Of a stretch of 64,000 nucleotides of DNA, positions 38,069 through 48,500 are shown one piece after another. The position numbers and the translations under genes are program-made. The stretch's first letter is position 1. Every line of letters starts with the position of its first letter. The stretch is taken from assembly GCA_949825065.1 (NCBI GenBank), contig OX463849.1, positions 28,880,043-28,944,042 of the forward strand, in the 5' to 3' direction. The DNA is from Odontocerum albicorne. Taxonomy: Eukaryota; Arthropoda; Insecta; Trichoptera; Odontoceridae. The notes below the pieces were generated by a model that had not been told where the DNA came from, did not search any database, and saw only the letters and a program-made list of their open reading frames with translations.

Positions 38069-38582
38069 AGGGGTATTCAACTCTATAGGCGTGAATTTCT
38101 GGCGTTTTTTCAGACCAAATAAAAAAAAACAAAAAATATTTATAAAAAAAATTATTAATCAAAAATCGTAAAATAGCAGCTGTATAAAAACCCTATCTTT
38201 TACCCTTTTTGTAAAATAATTAATTTAAAAAAAGTAGTAAAAAAAATAGTTTTGAATTTTCCAAGGTAGAAACGATAGAAAACATTTATTAAAGTTTCAT
38301 ACTAAAGGCAATTGTTTGAAGGCAATCGGTTAGATAAAACTTCAGATTTTATGTCGACCAGGTTGAAAATAGTAGTTTCGAGAAAAACGCGTTTAAAGTT
38401 TTGAGATTATTGTCTGAATCATTCCGGTGCGGCGTAATTGCTGCCTCATTTTTAGCTATAACTTCGTAAATATTGAGAATTTTAAAATTTTCTTTTGCGA
38501 ACATATTCTTAAAGGTCTAAATTTTAAGATTATGCAAGTAAAAAACATTGATTTTTTCAAATTTCTAGAGTAGAATACCCCC
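38069..38582. mobile_element. piggyBac-like non-autonomous element (514 bp)
   Basis: Flanked by TTAA at 38065-38068 and 38583-38586. The termini are AGGGGTATTCAACTCTA and, inverted, GGGGGTATTCTACTCTA. TTAA duplication is the hallmark of piggyBac. No transposase frame remains. Confidence 0.7.
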
Positions 38583-38829
38583 TTAAGTGGAACAGACGTT
38601 CAAAAAAATTGTATCTATTGAAACGATGAACGCTCATTTTATGTTATAAATAATTTTTAAAAAATTGAGCTTGTGTTGTTTTAATTCATATTAACTGGAA
38701 TAAAAATCAAGTAAATTTATCTTCTTCATAAATTCTCACTCTATTCCCCATAAGACCATAGAAAATATTTATACAATAACTTTTCAGTGTATTCTCAATT
38801 TATAAGGATATTACGAATTCCATGATGGC

Positions 38830-39100
38830 ATGGCAAGTTACTGCCTCCATTCTCAAAGAACTGAGACTCACCGACAGATTGTTCAATATGCCTATGAGGA
38901 GTCCATCGATTCTATAGACACATTGCTCGTGACCAAGTAGATTGTAGTCACTGGAAACGTGGAAGGATGACGTTAGAGACAAACAGGACTACCCTTAACA
39001 ACTGCGGAGTGCAGTGATGGATGAAGAAGAGACGTCAATGGCTATCATGGAAGTCACGATGCTGTCATGAGCTACACGACAGGATGGATGGAGTTTATTG
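38830..39100 (+). repeat. LINE-D 3' fragment
   Basis: ACATTGCTCGTGACCAAGTA, CGTGGAAGGATGACG and TCATGAGCTACACGACAGGA match 15995-16250 and the reversed 43735-44110. Confidence 0.65.
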
Positions 39101-39164
39101 TCCCTAAGACCAAAGACAATGCACTCAGCTGAGGAGGACTTAGTTATTACTGAAATACGAGTCA

Positions 39165-39476
39165 TCATCATCACCATCACCATCAGCCTGTATCTATCCA
39201 CTGCAGGATGTAGGCCTCTCCAAGTTGTCTCCACAAAATCCTGTCCTTTGCACATTGCTGCCACATAATACCTGCATGCTTACGTATTTCGTCCACCCAG
39301 CGCGCCTTAGGTCTTCTTACAGGCCTTTTTATACCTATTGGGTACCACTGGATTACTTCATACGTCCAACGATGGTCTGTTGCTCGGGCGATATGTCCAG
39401 CCCACTTCCACTTGAGTCTTTTTGCAACCTCTATAACATCTTCAACCTTTGTTTGGGCTCGTATCCTGAATACTGA
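39165..39476 (-). pseudogene. LINE C-terminal fragment
   Basis: The minus frame reads RIRAQTKVEDVIEVAKRLKW, KWAGHIARATDHRWTYEVIQ, RPKARWVDEIRKHAG. This is the R-KW-WAGH-AR...RPP-RW-D-I region of an RTE/CR1-like LINE, close in type to the C-terminus of LINE-A but a different family. The C-terminal end is preserved. Confidence 0.75.
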
Positions 39477-40609
39477 AATACGAGTATACTGAAATACGAG
39501 TACATATTCGTATATTGTTAACACTTCCCTTACTGTGCTAAAAAATTACGCCAGTAACGGTGTTGGACACTGAGGGTACAGTAAACATGTATGTTTTAAA
39601 TTAAAATTATGCAAAATCTATTAGTTTTTTTTTGTAATTAGCTATAAACATCATTTTCTTATGTAATAAAATGTCGAATAATATAAAATAAGTGTAAGAA
39701 ATGATAAAATAAGAATTGAAACACAGAGGTGACATTTCTATAGGAATATAATTTTCCCACTGCGTCGTTCGGTCTGCGCAACGTTCAGAATGCGCATGAC
39801 TGAAAAGAGGTCTCCAACCTTTTAAAAAAAAATCATAAAATTATACAATAAAATATAGCGTGTATTTTTTGGCAATAAAAATATAATTCGAATGAAGACA
39901 ATAATTAACATATTAACAAAATATAAAATGAATATATAAATTCAAAAATAATAATATAAAAACAAGCACGAAATTCAAATCAAGAAAATATGCCATTTGG
40001 AAAATATAAACACTTTGAAAATAGGTCAAAATTTGAAAATAGGACAAACATATCATAAAATCAAAATTTAATCCTGTGGAGAAAGTCTATCGCAATTGGG
40101 GCACGAAATAACTTGTGTTTCTATTCTATGTACTAAACGCACAGGTGTTTGATAAAACTGGTAACCAATCCCTGGAACGAATGTACTCGTAAAATATTAA
40201 CTGTCAAAAAAGAATGAGTCATACGGAGTGTTTTGACATTTCGTCAATTCTCGATTTATTATCATTCATTTCTGTTGATATTTATTAATGATTTTATTTC
40301 GTAATGACATCATTCAAATCATAGAGGTTTCGATGAGGAATACATAAAGTATGAAGACCCTGCAAGCAGTATATTTCGAGAAATTAAATAAAATATACGT
40401 CTTGGTCACTCTTGTCCGTTCACAGATCGGCAAGGGTTAAGCAAGTGGAAATAAAAGTTAATTGTCAAAAAATCAAAGTGTTTGATTTTTTGTTCCAGAA
40501 AAAAAAATTGTATCTATTATATTACACTTGAATAGACAAATTTAGATTTTGCCTCGAAGTAATTGCGATACTGTATTTTAAATTTGATAGTTTGTTAGCG
40601 AGCCCGCCC

Positions 40610-40745
40610 CTGGCGCGGTGCGAATCTAGCCGAGAGCTGAGAGTGACAGCTGAGAGCGGCCACCGAGAGTCACAGTCGAGAGCTGAAAGCTGATAGTTGA
40701 GAGTTGAGAGCTGAGAACTAGAGTGCAGTGTGCATCAATCAGCTG
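40610..40745. repeat. Degenerate GAGAGCTGA-type short repeat in a GC-rich patch
   Basis: Repeated variants GAGAGCTGA, GACAGCTGAGAG, GAGTCACAG, GAGAGTTGAGAG follow a CpG-rich start (AGCCCGCCCCTGGCGCGGTG). Unit about 7-14 bp, imperfect. Confidence 0.6.
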
Positions 40746-41155
40746 TTGGAGGCGGCCGGTGCTATACCGACGCGAATGCTCTCAATAGGGAGAAAATAAG
40801 CAAAAACGATCCATCTCACATTTTACCTGTTTTCAGATTATCACATCATGTGTATGGGCTTCTAGAGAATGATTTTTTCTTAAAAAAAAACAGCATCAAC
40901 ATATACTAAGATGGTAAATCTGAATGTAACTAAAAAAATGTGCTGTAAAATTGGAAGTGGGTTAGGAACTAATTATTTGACTTGATAAAATAAATAAAAA
41001 CGTTTGTTGAATTATATATGGCAAAAAAGACACTGTACTGTGCGTTTGTGGACTTAGTGGAAAAGCATATGACAGTAATAATGGCAAGCTATGAAAAATG
41101 TTGAAATAATTTTGTATTGAATATAAATTAATAAATAGAAGGTATTGCGTTAGTA

Positions 41156-41627
41156 CAGAGTGCGTTTTATATTCCAGGCTGATTTTGTTTGGCCGCCATT
41201 TTAATTTGGCTATTATTTGTCAGTTCACATTTGACAGTCATGGAGAATGGTCAATAACAATTTATTATAAAGCACTCTACCTCACTGCATCAATTTTCTC
41301 TGGCGTACGTTGGCTACGTTGTCACTCAGACTTTGCTTTATCTTCCAGTGTATGCAATTTTTCAAAATTATTCATTACACACTGAATGGTTGACTTGCTT
41401 GGCACATGATTTAAACCCAAAAAACGCAATTTTCTTCGTGTATTCACAATTGAACAATTATTGAAATGAAATGTTTTAATAACTTCAACACGTTGTTGCG
41501 GAGTTAGATGCTCCATAACAAAATGTTATCAACCACTCTCCACGACTGTCAAACATAAATTGACAAATGACAGCCAAATCAAAAAGGCGGCTAAATAAAA
41601 TCGGTTTGGAACAAAAAACGCACTCTG
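41156..41627 (-). mobile_element. Tc1/mariner-superfamily element, internally deleted (472 bp)
   Basis: TA duplications at 41154-41155 and 41628-41629. Terminal repeats CAGAGTGCGTTTTATATTCC and CAGAGTGCGTTTTTTGTTCC extend to about 42 bp. It encodes only the N-terminal transposase remnant. Confidence 0.85.
41322..41516 (-). pseudogene. Transposase N-terminal HTH remnant
   Basis: 64 codons: MEHLTPQQRVEVIKTFHFNN, LRFLGLNHVPSKSTIQCVM, NNFEKLHTLEDKAKSE. This is the N-terminal helix-turn-helix of the MEHLTPQQRV-type Tc1/mariner-superfamily transposases. The rest of the protein is deleted. Confidence 0.8.
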
Positions 41628-41802
41628 TATAAACACATACGCTGAAAGTAGAGAATGTATAAGAGAGAACGGTTCCTTCACTGAGTGATTCAACATATCA
41701 AGAAGGGTAAAATAAGGATGCGTTATGTCATCCTAGTTGTTGAATATTTACATAGATTCATGTGTGATGGAACTACATAGGTCAATGGGTTGCACACAAA
41801 TG

Positions 41803-41985
41803 ACGAATGGGATTGTGTTTGGATTGCTGTATGCATGGTGATGTTAGCGGAGAATGGGATTGCTGTATGCATGGTGATGTTAGCGGAGAATGGGATTGTG
41901 TTTGGATTGCTGTATGCATGGTGATGTTAGCGGAGAATGGGATTGTGTTTGGATTGCTGTATGCATGGTGATGTTAGTGGAGAAT
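41803..41985. repeat. 47-bp tandem repeat, 4 units (one 10 bp shorter)
   Basis: Unit GAATGGGATTGTGTTTGGAT, TGCTGTATGCATGGTGATGT, TAGCGGA. The second unit lacks TGTGTTTGGA. Confidence 0.9.
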
Positions 41986-42014
41986 GATAATTAATTAGTC
42001 TGATAATTTAATTG

Positions 42015-42880
42015 TATGAGGGATGTAAAGATCTGAAAATGATTGTTGTAAAATTCCAAGTCATCGTGATAGAAAAGTGTGAAAGTAAATGCGCTGTATG
42101 GGGAAGTAATGAAAGATTAGGACAAGTTAAGGAATTCTACTTTTTGGTTAGTATTTTCTTAAATGATAGAAGAGTAATAAGGGATACTGAACGGCGTTAA
42201 GCAATAGGAAACAAAATCCACGGGCACTAAGACACTTGTTCTCGAACCGAAGAGCATCAAAATCTGCTAAGACGATAGTCTACAACAATATTCTAGTACC
42301 AACTTTGATATATGGAAGTGAAACGTGGACATGGAAAATGACCGAATTGAGAATGTTAACTTAAGGCTGATTGTGTTGAGAAAGATAAATAAGTTCACTC
42401 TGAGGTCGTTTGGACAAGAAGAACGAATAAATGAAGATATACTAACAAAACAAATATATAGTACAGTACCCGGCGGTTAGTAATACACATCGGGCTTAAG
42501 AAAGATATTGTCAGCCATAATCGGCTAGCTTCGACTTTGTATAGCGTCGTCTCTGTCACACGATGACGGCAATAATGATTGACAAATCGCGACGGAACAC
42601 GTGTATGAATGACATAGACGACACTCTACACAGCCGATTATGGCCGACAGTCTCTTTCTTAAGCCCGATGTGTATTACTTACCGCCGGATACTGTACAAA
42701 TGTGTGTAAAGGCGTGGTATAGGAAGGCCAAGGAAAGTACTGTTCGATCAAGTGGAGCTGTGTGAAAAGGTATACGTATGGATGAGAAAGAGGCCAAATA
42801 TGCCTGTTGAGATGTGAAAGTCTGTCGCTCTGTCCTCTCGGTATATCCCAACAGGGAAACTTTACGATGGAATTTAGGTA
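42015..42880 (+). pseudogene. LINE-B RT-to-3' fragment, interrupted by a MITE
   Basis: The frame at 42012-42200 gives VIVIEKCESKCAVWGSNERL then GQVKEFYFLVSIFLND and DTERR, the region just after the RT catalytic motif. Later codons (TLIYGSETWTWKM in shifted frame) and the 3' end follow, with a 231-bp MITE at 42464-42694. Several stops. Confidence 0.7.
42464..42694. mobile_element. MITE, 231 bp with about 55-bp terminal repeats
   Basis: Starts CAGTACCCGGCGGTTAGTAA and, inverted, CAGTATCCGGCGGTAAGTAA, both then TACACATCGGGCTTAAGAAA. TA duplication at 42462-42463 and 42695-42696. Tc1/mariner-like by target site. Confidence 0.9.
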
Positions 42881-42889
42881 TGGGTTGAA

Positions 42890-43730
42890 TTGTTTTAACC
42901 CTACAGTGCGCGATGATGCACATATGAATCAACCAAAGTTTTTATAAATATTTTTGTGTTGAGTGGTATAAACAACGACTCACGCGCTGTTACTAATATG
43001 ATATAATAATCTCCATGTTTTAAAACCACATAGGTTTAATAGAAAACTGTTTTACCGGTCAATTTGGCATTTGAAGTTTGACTTGTTGCGCGTAGATGAC
43101 TTTTGTGATTTGTTCCAGTTTGAAATCAAATTACTTTATTATTGGTGATCAAGGTAATCTTTTTTTTTCTTTTATTCTTTAGTACATATGTGTAAAATAA
43201 GTGAAGTTAAATATATAATTTCATTTATATCATTATATCATATAATTAACTTACAAATACGTAGTGATTCATATATGAACCATACTCTTTTTCTTTTGAA
43301 TATAAATGTATAAAAACAAAAAAAATGTTTTATTGTATTTTTCATGTTCCAGTACATATTTAATACACAAATATATTTTTATTTTTGAAATAAAAAAAAT
43401 CGCGCATTCTAGGATTAGCATATACCTATTAGCACGTATGTCTATAATGACTTGTTTTTTTTAAGATTCTTGTTTAGGTCAAAATAAGAACACGATATTT
43501 TTTATTATATTTGTTTTATTTAAAAAATAAAATTTTACAACCCGACTTTAAAATATAAAACAACGTGAAACCTGAAAAAGACAACTTGGTTTTTTAAACT
43601 AATTACTACAAAATAAATAGCACTCAAAATTGTTTCAACAATCAACCTAACACCCCTAACTAAACTTACTTTGTTACATACAAAAATACAATTTTCAAAT
43701 ACTTAACTGTGTCTTTCATCTTCTAAATAT
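42890..43730. other. AT-rich stretch, no gene seen
   Basis: Homopolymer-rich; no frames or families recognised. Confidence 0.55.
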
Positions 43731-43734
43731 CAAA

Positions 43735-44270
43735 GTACGTCTGGTGAGAACTCTGGTTTTATACACTCTATGGAATGGACACGTGAATAAATGCCCATAC
43801 TCACGACGAGTGTAATTAAAGGGACAATATAACGTGGTCGGTCAAAATACTTGACGCTAGTGCCACCGTAGATGACTATATCCATCCTGTCGTATAGATC
43901 ATGACTCAGTATTGTGACTCCCATGAGATAGCCTCTAACGACTTCTCTACATCCATCTCTGCACTCAGCGGCTTGAAGAGTAGTTGTTAAGTACAGCCTA
44001 GCTGCGTCTCTCACTTGATCAGTCAAATGCATTGAGATTCTTCCTCTTGTGCGTCTTCTTTTCACGCCTCCAGTAGCCACAAACCTCTCTAAACTGTCTC
44101 CTTGGCCACGTGCCCAAAGGATCGGAGGATTCGTCGAAAGCACATTGTCGAAAATCTATCGGTGATTGTAAGTTCTTCGAGAATAGAGACGTTAGTTCGC
44201 CTTGTTGTCCATTGAATTCGTAACATCTTTCTCCAGCACCACATTTCAAATGCATCTATTCTACGTCTCT
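43735..44270 (-). pseudogene. LINE-D C-terminal fragment
   Basis: Frames on the minus strand read LTSLFSKNLQSPIDFRQCAF and SSDPLGTWPRRQ, then, shifted by one frame, WARGQGDSLERFVATGG, RISMHLTDQVRDAARLYLTT and GVTILSHDLYDRMD. This is the C-terminus of an RTE-like LINE. The frame change near 44110 and decay after the family stop make it non-functional. Confidence 0.75.
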
Positions 44271-44399
44271 CGCTTGCTCTCAGAGCCCAAGTCTGTATAA
44301 TACATGTTAAATGCGTTATCTTTCTCTATTGGGTCTCTGACAACTAGCAACAGTTCTACGCCATTGGGTTCTATCTGCTGTTGTTTGCTCCAAGTTATG

Positions 44400-44465
44400 C
44401 TGAGAATTAATGTTTTTAATCGTTCAATGGAAACATGGACGCTTAGTAAAAAGAAAAGAAAATCT
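44400..44465 (+). pseudogene. LINE C-terminal scrap
   Basis: RINVFNRSMETWTLSKKKRK resembles the GSETWTLSKK motif of LINE C-termini. Very short. Confidence 0.4.
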
Positions 44466-44778
44466 CATGGACTGCAAGACACATTAATGTGTCCAACCTC
44501 TAAGACCTACAGATAAAACGAAGGCTGTTAATAACGTGTATGGAGGGTTTACTAGAAAATATGAAGACAGTCGCTAGAAATATTGACAGAGTCTGAAGAA
44601 GCTCGTGGTGACTGGACTTTCTGAATGGCGGCGATCAAGAGAACGGTTACCAACAATCTACTCGTAGATGGAACAAATCGAAGGAATGACTGGGTCCTTA
44701 TTGAGTACTGCACTTATCATGGATTAGGTCAGGGACGATGAGGTAGATTATCTCTCTGCTCATTTGTAGACCAACATG

Positions 44779-44945
44779 CGACTTTCGTAGTCTAGCTGGT
44801 AAGACGCCTGTCTCCAAACCCAGGAGTTACGTGTTTGATCCCCGTTGGAACCCAGATAAAAAAAATTCTAGTCTAGTTTTCACTTCAGGCCTCTTTAATT
44901 TCATTCTGGTTGGTTGGAAGAGATTTTACGGGTGATATGAGTATA
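44779..44945 (+). repeat. SINE family 1 copy
   Basis: TTTCGTAGTCTAGCTGGTAA, GACGCCTGTCTCCAAACCC, GTTACGTGTTTGATCCCCGT (B-box), then TAGTTTTCACTTCAGGCCTC and GGTTGGTTGGAAGAGATTT. Confidence 0.75.
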
Positions 44946-45291
44946 TTTAAAATATCAATAAGTAAGTTTCAGTGTTTAATACATGGTAACAATATATCGT
45001 GCAATGTTTAGCTGTTTTGGTATCATTTTCAGAAATTATTTAAACAAAAAACATTTTAATAATTAAAGAAATCAAACATTCTGATTTGAAGTTTTTAATC
45101 AATGAAAAATGATCTAAAAACCTTAGAATGAAGAAAAATACTACTCAAATTGATTTTCATGGATTGAACGGGAGTTTAAAAGGGTCCACACATTACCCCT
45201 ACTGATTGCTCAACCTATAGTGCTTGTAACTATTGTATATTGGAATATATAATATAATTGATACTGACGTGTGAGCCTGCACGCCATTAAT

Positions 45292-45297
45292 TTTAAT
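45292..45297 (-). promoter_or_regulatory. Possible polyadenylation signal of the Gr gene
   Basis: An ATTAAA hexamer reads on the minus strand about 124 bases after the receptor stop codon. It is a common insect poly(A) signal variant, but the local sequence is AT-rich and chance occurrence is likely. Confidence 0.3.
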
Positions 45298-45420
45298 AAC
45301 CAAATTCAATAATACAGTGAACTAATTTGCTACACAAATTAATTTTATCAATCAATCAGCAGTCCTTTTGACGGGGAGAAAAGCTGAGGCACCAGCCGCA
45401 GTCAAGCGAAGGCAAGCGGC

Positions 45421-45543
45421 TTAGTAGAGATCGTCTTCCAGGTCATCCAGGCTGGAGGAGTTCCTTGAGCCTCCAGAGTCCTCGGGGAGGCTGATCTGGA
45501 ATTGCAGCAGCACTACAAGGTACGTCACCATCGTGGCCAGCAA
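45421..45543 (-). CDS. Gr21a-like: Gr exon 6 (residues 403-442): TM7 and acidic tail
   Basis: 40 codons and TAA at 45423-45421. The acceptor is ATTGTAG before TTGCTGGCC at 45543. It encodes TM7 with TYLVVLLQF, then a short Ser/Asp/Glu-rich cytoplasmic tail (SSSLDDLEDDLY). Families with a long extra C-terminal tail exist; here the tail is short. Confidence 0.92.
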   Translation of the reverse strand: MLATMVTYLVVLLQFQISLPEDSGGSRNSSSLDDLEDDLY

Positions 45544-48500
45544 CTACAATGCAAGCAGAGAATACTTTTTACCATGGTTTACTGAAGTAAAATTTGCTGT
45601 ATTTTTTGGTCTTAGAGCACCCATACATGCCTAGTTAAATTGCAGCAAACTCTGAAAACTGAATTATTATCGAAACTTTGGAGATGACCCTTAGAAAAAA
45701 GTTGTCCCTTTTCCACCTATGTTGTCAAGAAATTAAAAAAAGGGTCCACGAACACATAAAGTGCTTTAAGAAGCGACTGAAAGAACTCTTAATTTCTAGT
45801 CAGTAATATGACGTGTTTCATTTCTGATTTTTCCCCTTTCCTTTCCCACCATCCCTTCTTTTTCCTTTGATTGATGATTATTTATTTATTATATTTATGA
45901 TATCTCACTTTATATGAAAATGAATGTTCGTGTGGTTGCTCGTCTTTGTGGGGTTTGTAGGCAAATGCTCACGTATGTGTTCATGGATTTCGTGAGGATG
46001 GATGGTCGTTTGAATGTTTTTTTGCGACCATGTAACTTGCCTCATTTAATTTTGTGTGGTAGGCTGGAAGAGATTGCCGTCTGGCAATAAACCCTCCAGA
46101 TTGCATTTGCAATAAAAGTGTTAGATAAATAAATAAAGTTCGTGAGGCACTGATTTAAACAGATCCGGTAAAAAAACACCAAAGGGAAAATGGACCAGGT
46201 ATGCATTAGAACAGAGTTTCCCAAATTTTTTTGGCTCACCGCCTTCTTTTCAAATATATTTTTTTCATCGCCGCCCTCGGGAAAATTTTATCTCTATCTC
46301 AACTAATAGTAAAATGGTAGATGTTGCTGTGTATGCATTAGAATGTTTGAATTTCACGGTTTTTTAAACATTGATTTAAGACTTCTCACATCATTGAAGC
46401 ATTGTACAGTATACTTGACATAACACCCATAGATTCCTGCTGTTGCAAGCTGGACTTATAAAAACTCGCATAAGTCTAATTGCGCGCAACTACATATGTG
46501 TGCATGCTAACACTCGCTTGTTAAAGCCTGGTGTCTTGTATTTTAGACAAATCGGTTGTAACTTGCTATTTACAATATACGTTTTCTTGGAAAATAAAGC
46601 AATCCTTTCATTATACGACCGTTGGGCCAACATTACGAACGGTTGATAGACATGAGTCTTGCGATGGTGCATGACTGTAACCGTGTCTAAATAGTCAAAT
46701 CGATAAGTATTTACTTAAAAGATGTTATGGTAACCAATTTTTTAAGCATTTTCGTACTTCACAATTGCTTCTCAATGCCCCCCTACTGCCCCTGTGGCCA
46801 GCAACGCCCTTCCAGATCCCTCCAGCGCCCACAGGTGGGCGGTGGCGCACAGTGTTGCTCCGAGCATATAGTCTCAATTTCGAAAAAAGTCAGCGTGGTT
46901 CTGTATAGCCCCACAATCATATTGAATGTTATTTTCATTCAATAAATCCCATCCTCACATGTTCACTTTGATAACTTCAGTAACTAGATTTCAAGACTTC
47001 AATGGCGTCATCACGATCTACATATTTTAAACCCAGAATTCAGTTTTACGTGTTTGAGTTACCTTGACAACGAACCCTAAACTCCAGGTTCCGAAATTGT
47101 AATTGCCGCACTACAGATATCGATGGAAGATACTAGGCTACATTCTAGATAAGCCAATTTTACAAAAAAACTGTCAACACTCTGTGCCACTTCTGGCCTT
47201 CTATCAACACGTGTAGTCACTAATTAGTCTTATGCTGTAGAATGAACTAACCGACTTGAAGAGATTCCTGTTGACGTCAAAGAAGCCTCCGAGGCTGATA
47301 GAGGAAGGGTTCATCTCGGTGGCCCGCAGAAACATGGTCACTTCTGTCTGCGCGTCTGAATTCATCCAAGACAGCTCCACTATTAGAAGTTTTTTCTGGA
47401 AATTGGTGCGGACCTAAAGAAGGAAGAGGAGTATTGACAAAGATTAGATTTACCACTTCAAAATGACAATCAGAATGATCGTATGGTCTGTGCGAATGCA
47501 ATTTACCAAATGTTTAAAAACTTTTAGAGCACGAGTTAATACTATATTTACAACATTTCTTTCACGGTCAAAACCGACATCAAAATAATATCATACAATT
47601 TTTATGTACAATCAACTAACGGAATTGAAGCTGTTAAAAATTGTATGTAATACAGCATTATATTTAGTGGACTTTATTGTTGTTTCTATAAAAAGTATTC
47701 TACAGAACTTACTCATTTTATACATCCATCCATCATGTTTAATTGCAGTGCACATGCCTTGCATATGTGGGGTTTCCTTGATTCCCCGTTGTACACATAA
47801 GGAATGGTCCAGACTGCTGGTCACATCTTAGAGGAGGGTCCAATAGAGCAATTACGAAAAGACTAAAGAAGATACATCGAGCTACTCTTGAGGCTGTATC
47901 AAATATTAGGTCCTTACATATGAAATTGGCGTTTTGCCGTACTGGCAACTTTGATCTCAAATATCTTCTCTTTGGTTAGGAATTCCAAATTAAAATTTAT
48001 ACAGCTATTTACTCAAGTATTTGTGTTTCGAAAATTATAATTCATTTGTTTTTTCCTCAATTGTTTTTTTTCTTTGCGTCACTCAGTTTACAAAATGGAA
48101 AACTTGAAATATCGCGTTATTTACGAGTACGAGTTCCACCGTGGCACCAGTGCTGCAGAAACGGCTCGAAGGATTAATGATGTGTATGGCGACGGTGCCG
48201 CAAAAGAAAACAGAGTGCGTTTTTGGTTCCAACGTTTTCGTTCTGGAAATTTCGACCTGCAGAAAAAGCCCCGTGGACGGCCGGAGACCAAAGTTGATAA
48301 TGAAGAATTGAAGGCTATTGTGGAAGCGGATCCATCGCAAACCACGTCCGAGTTAGCTGCAGGCTGTGGTGTTAGTGATAAAACTGTTTTAATCCACTTG
48401 AAGCAAATTGGGAAGGTGAAAAAGCTTGAAAGGTGGGTACCTCACGAATTGAGTGAAGCAAATTCAACAAACGCGCGTTGACTGCTGCGTTGCATTACTC

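Noticed and set aside
47277..47501. 74-codon minus-strand frame
   Set aside because: It overlaps receptor exon 5 in another reading frame; the true frame is fixed by splice sites and the family motif.
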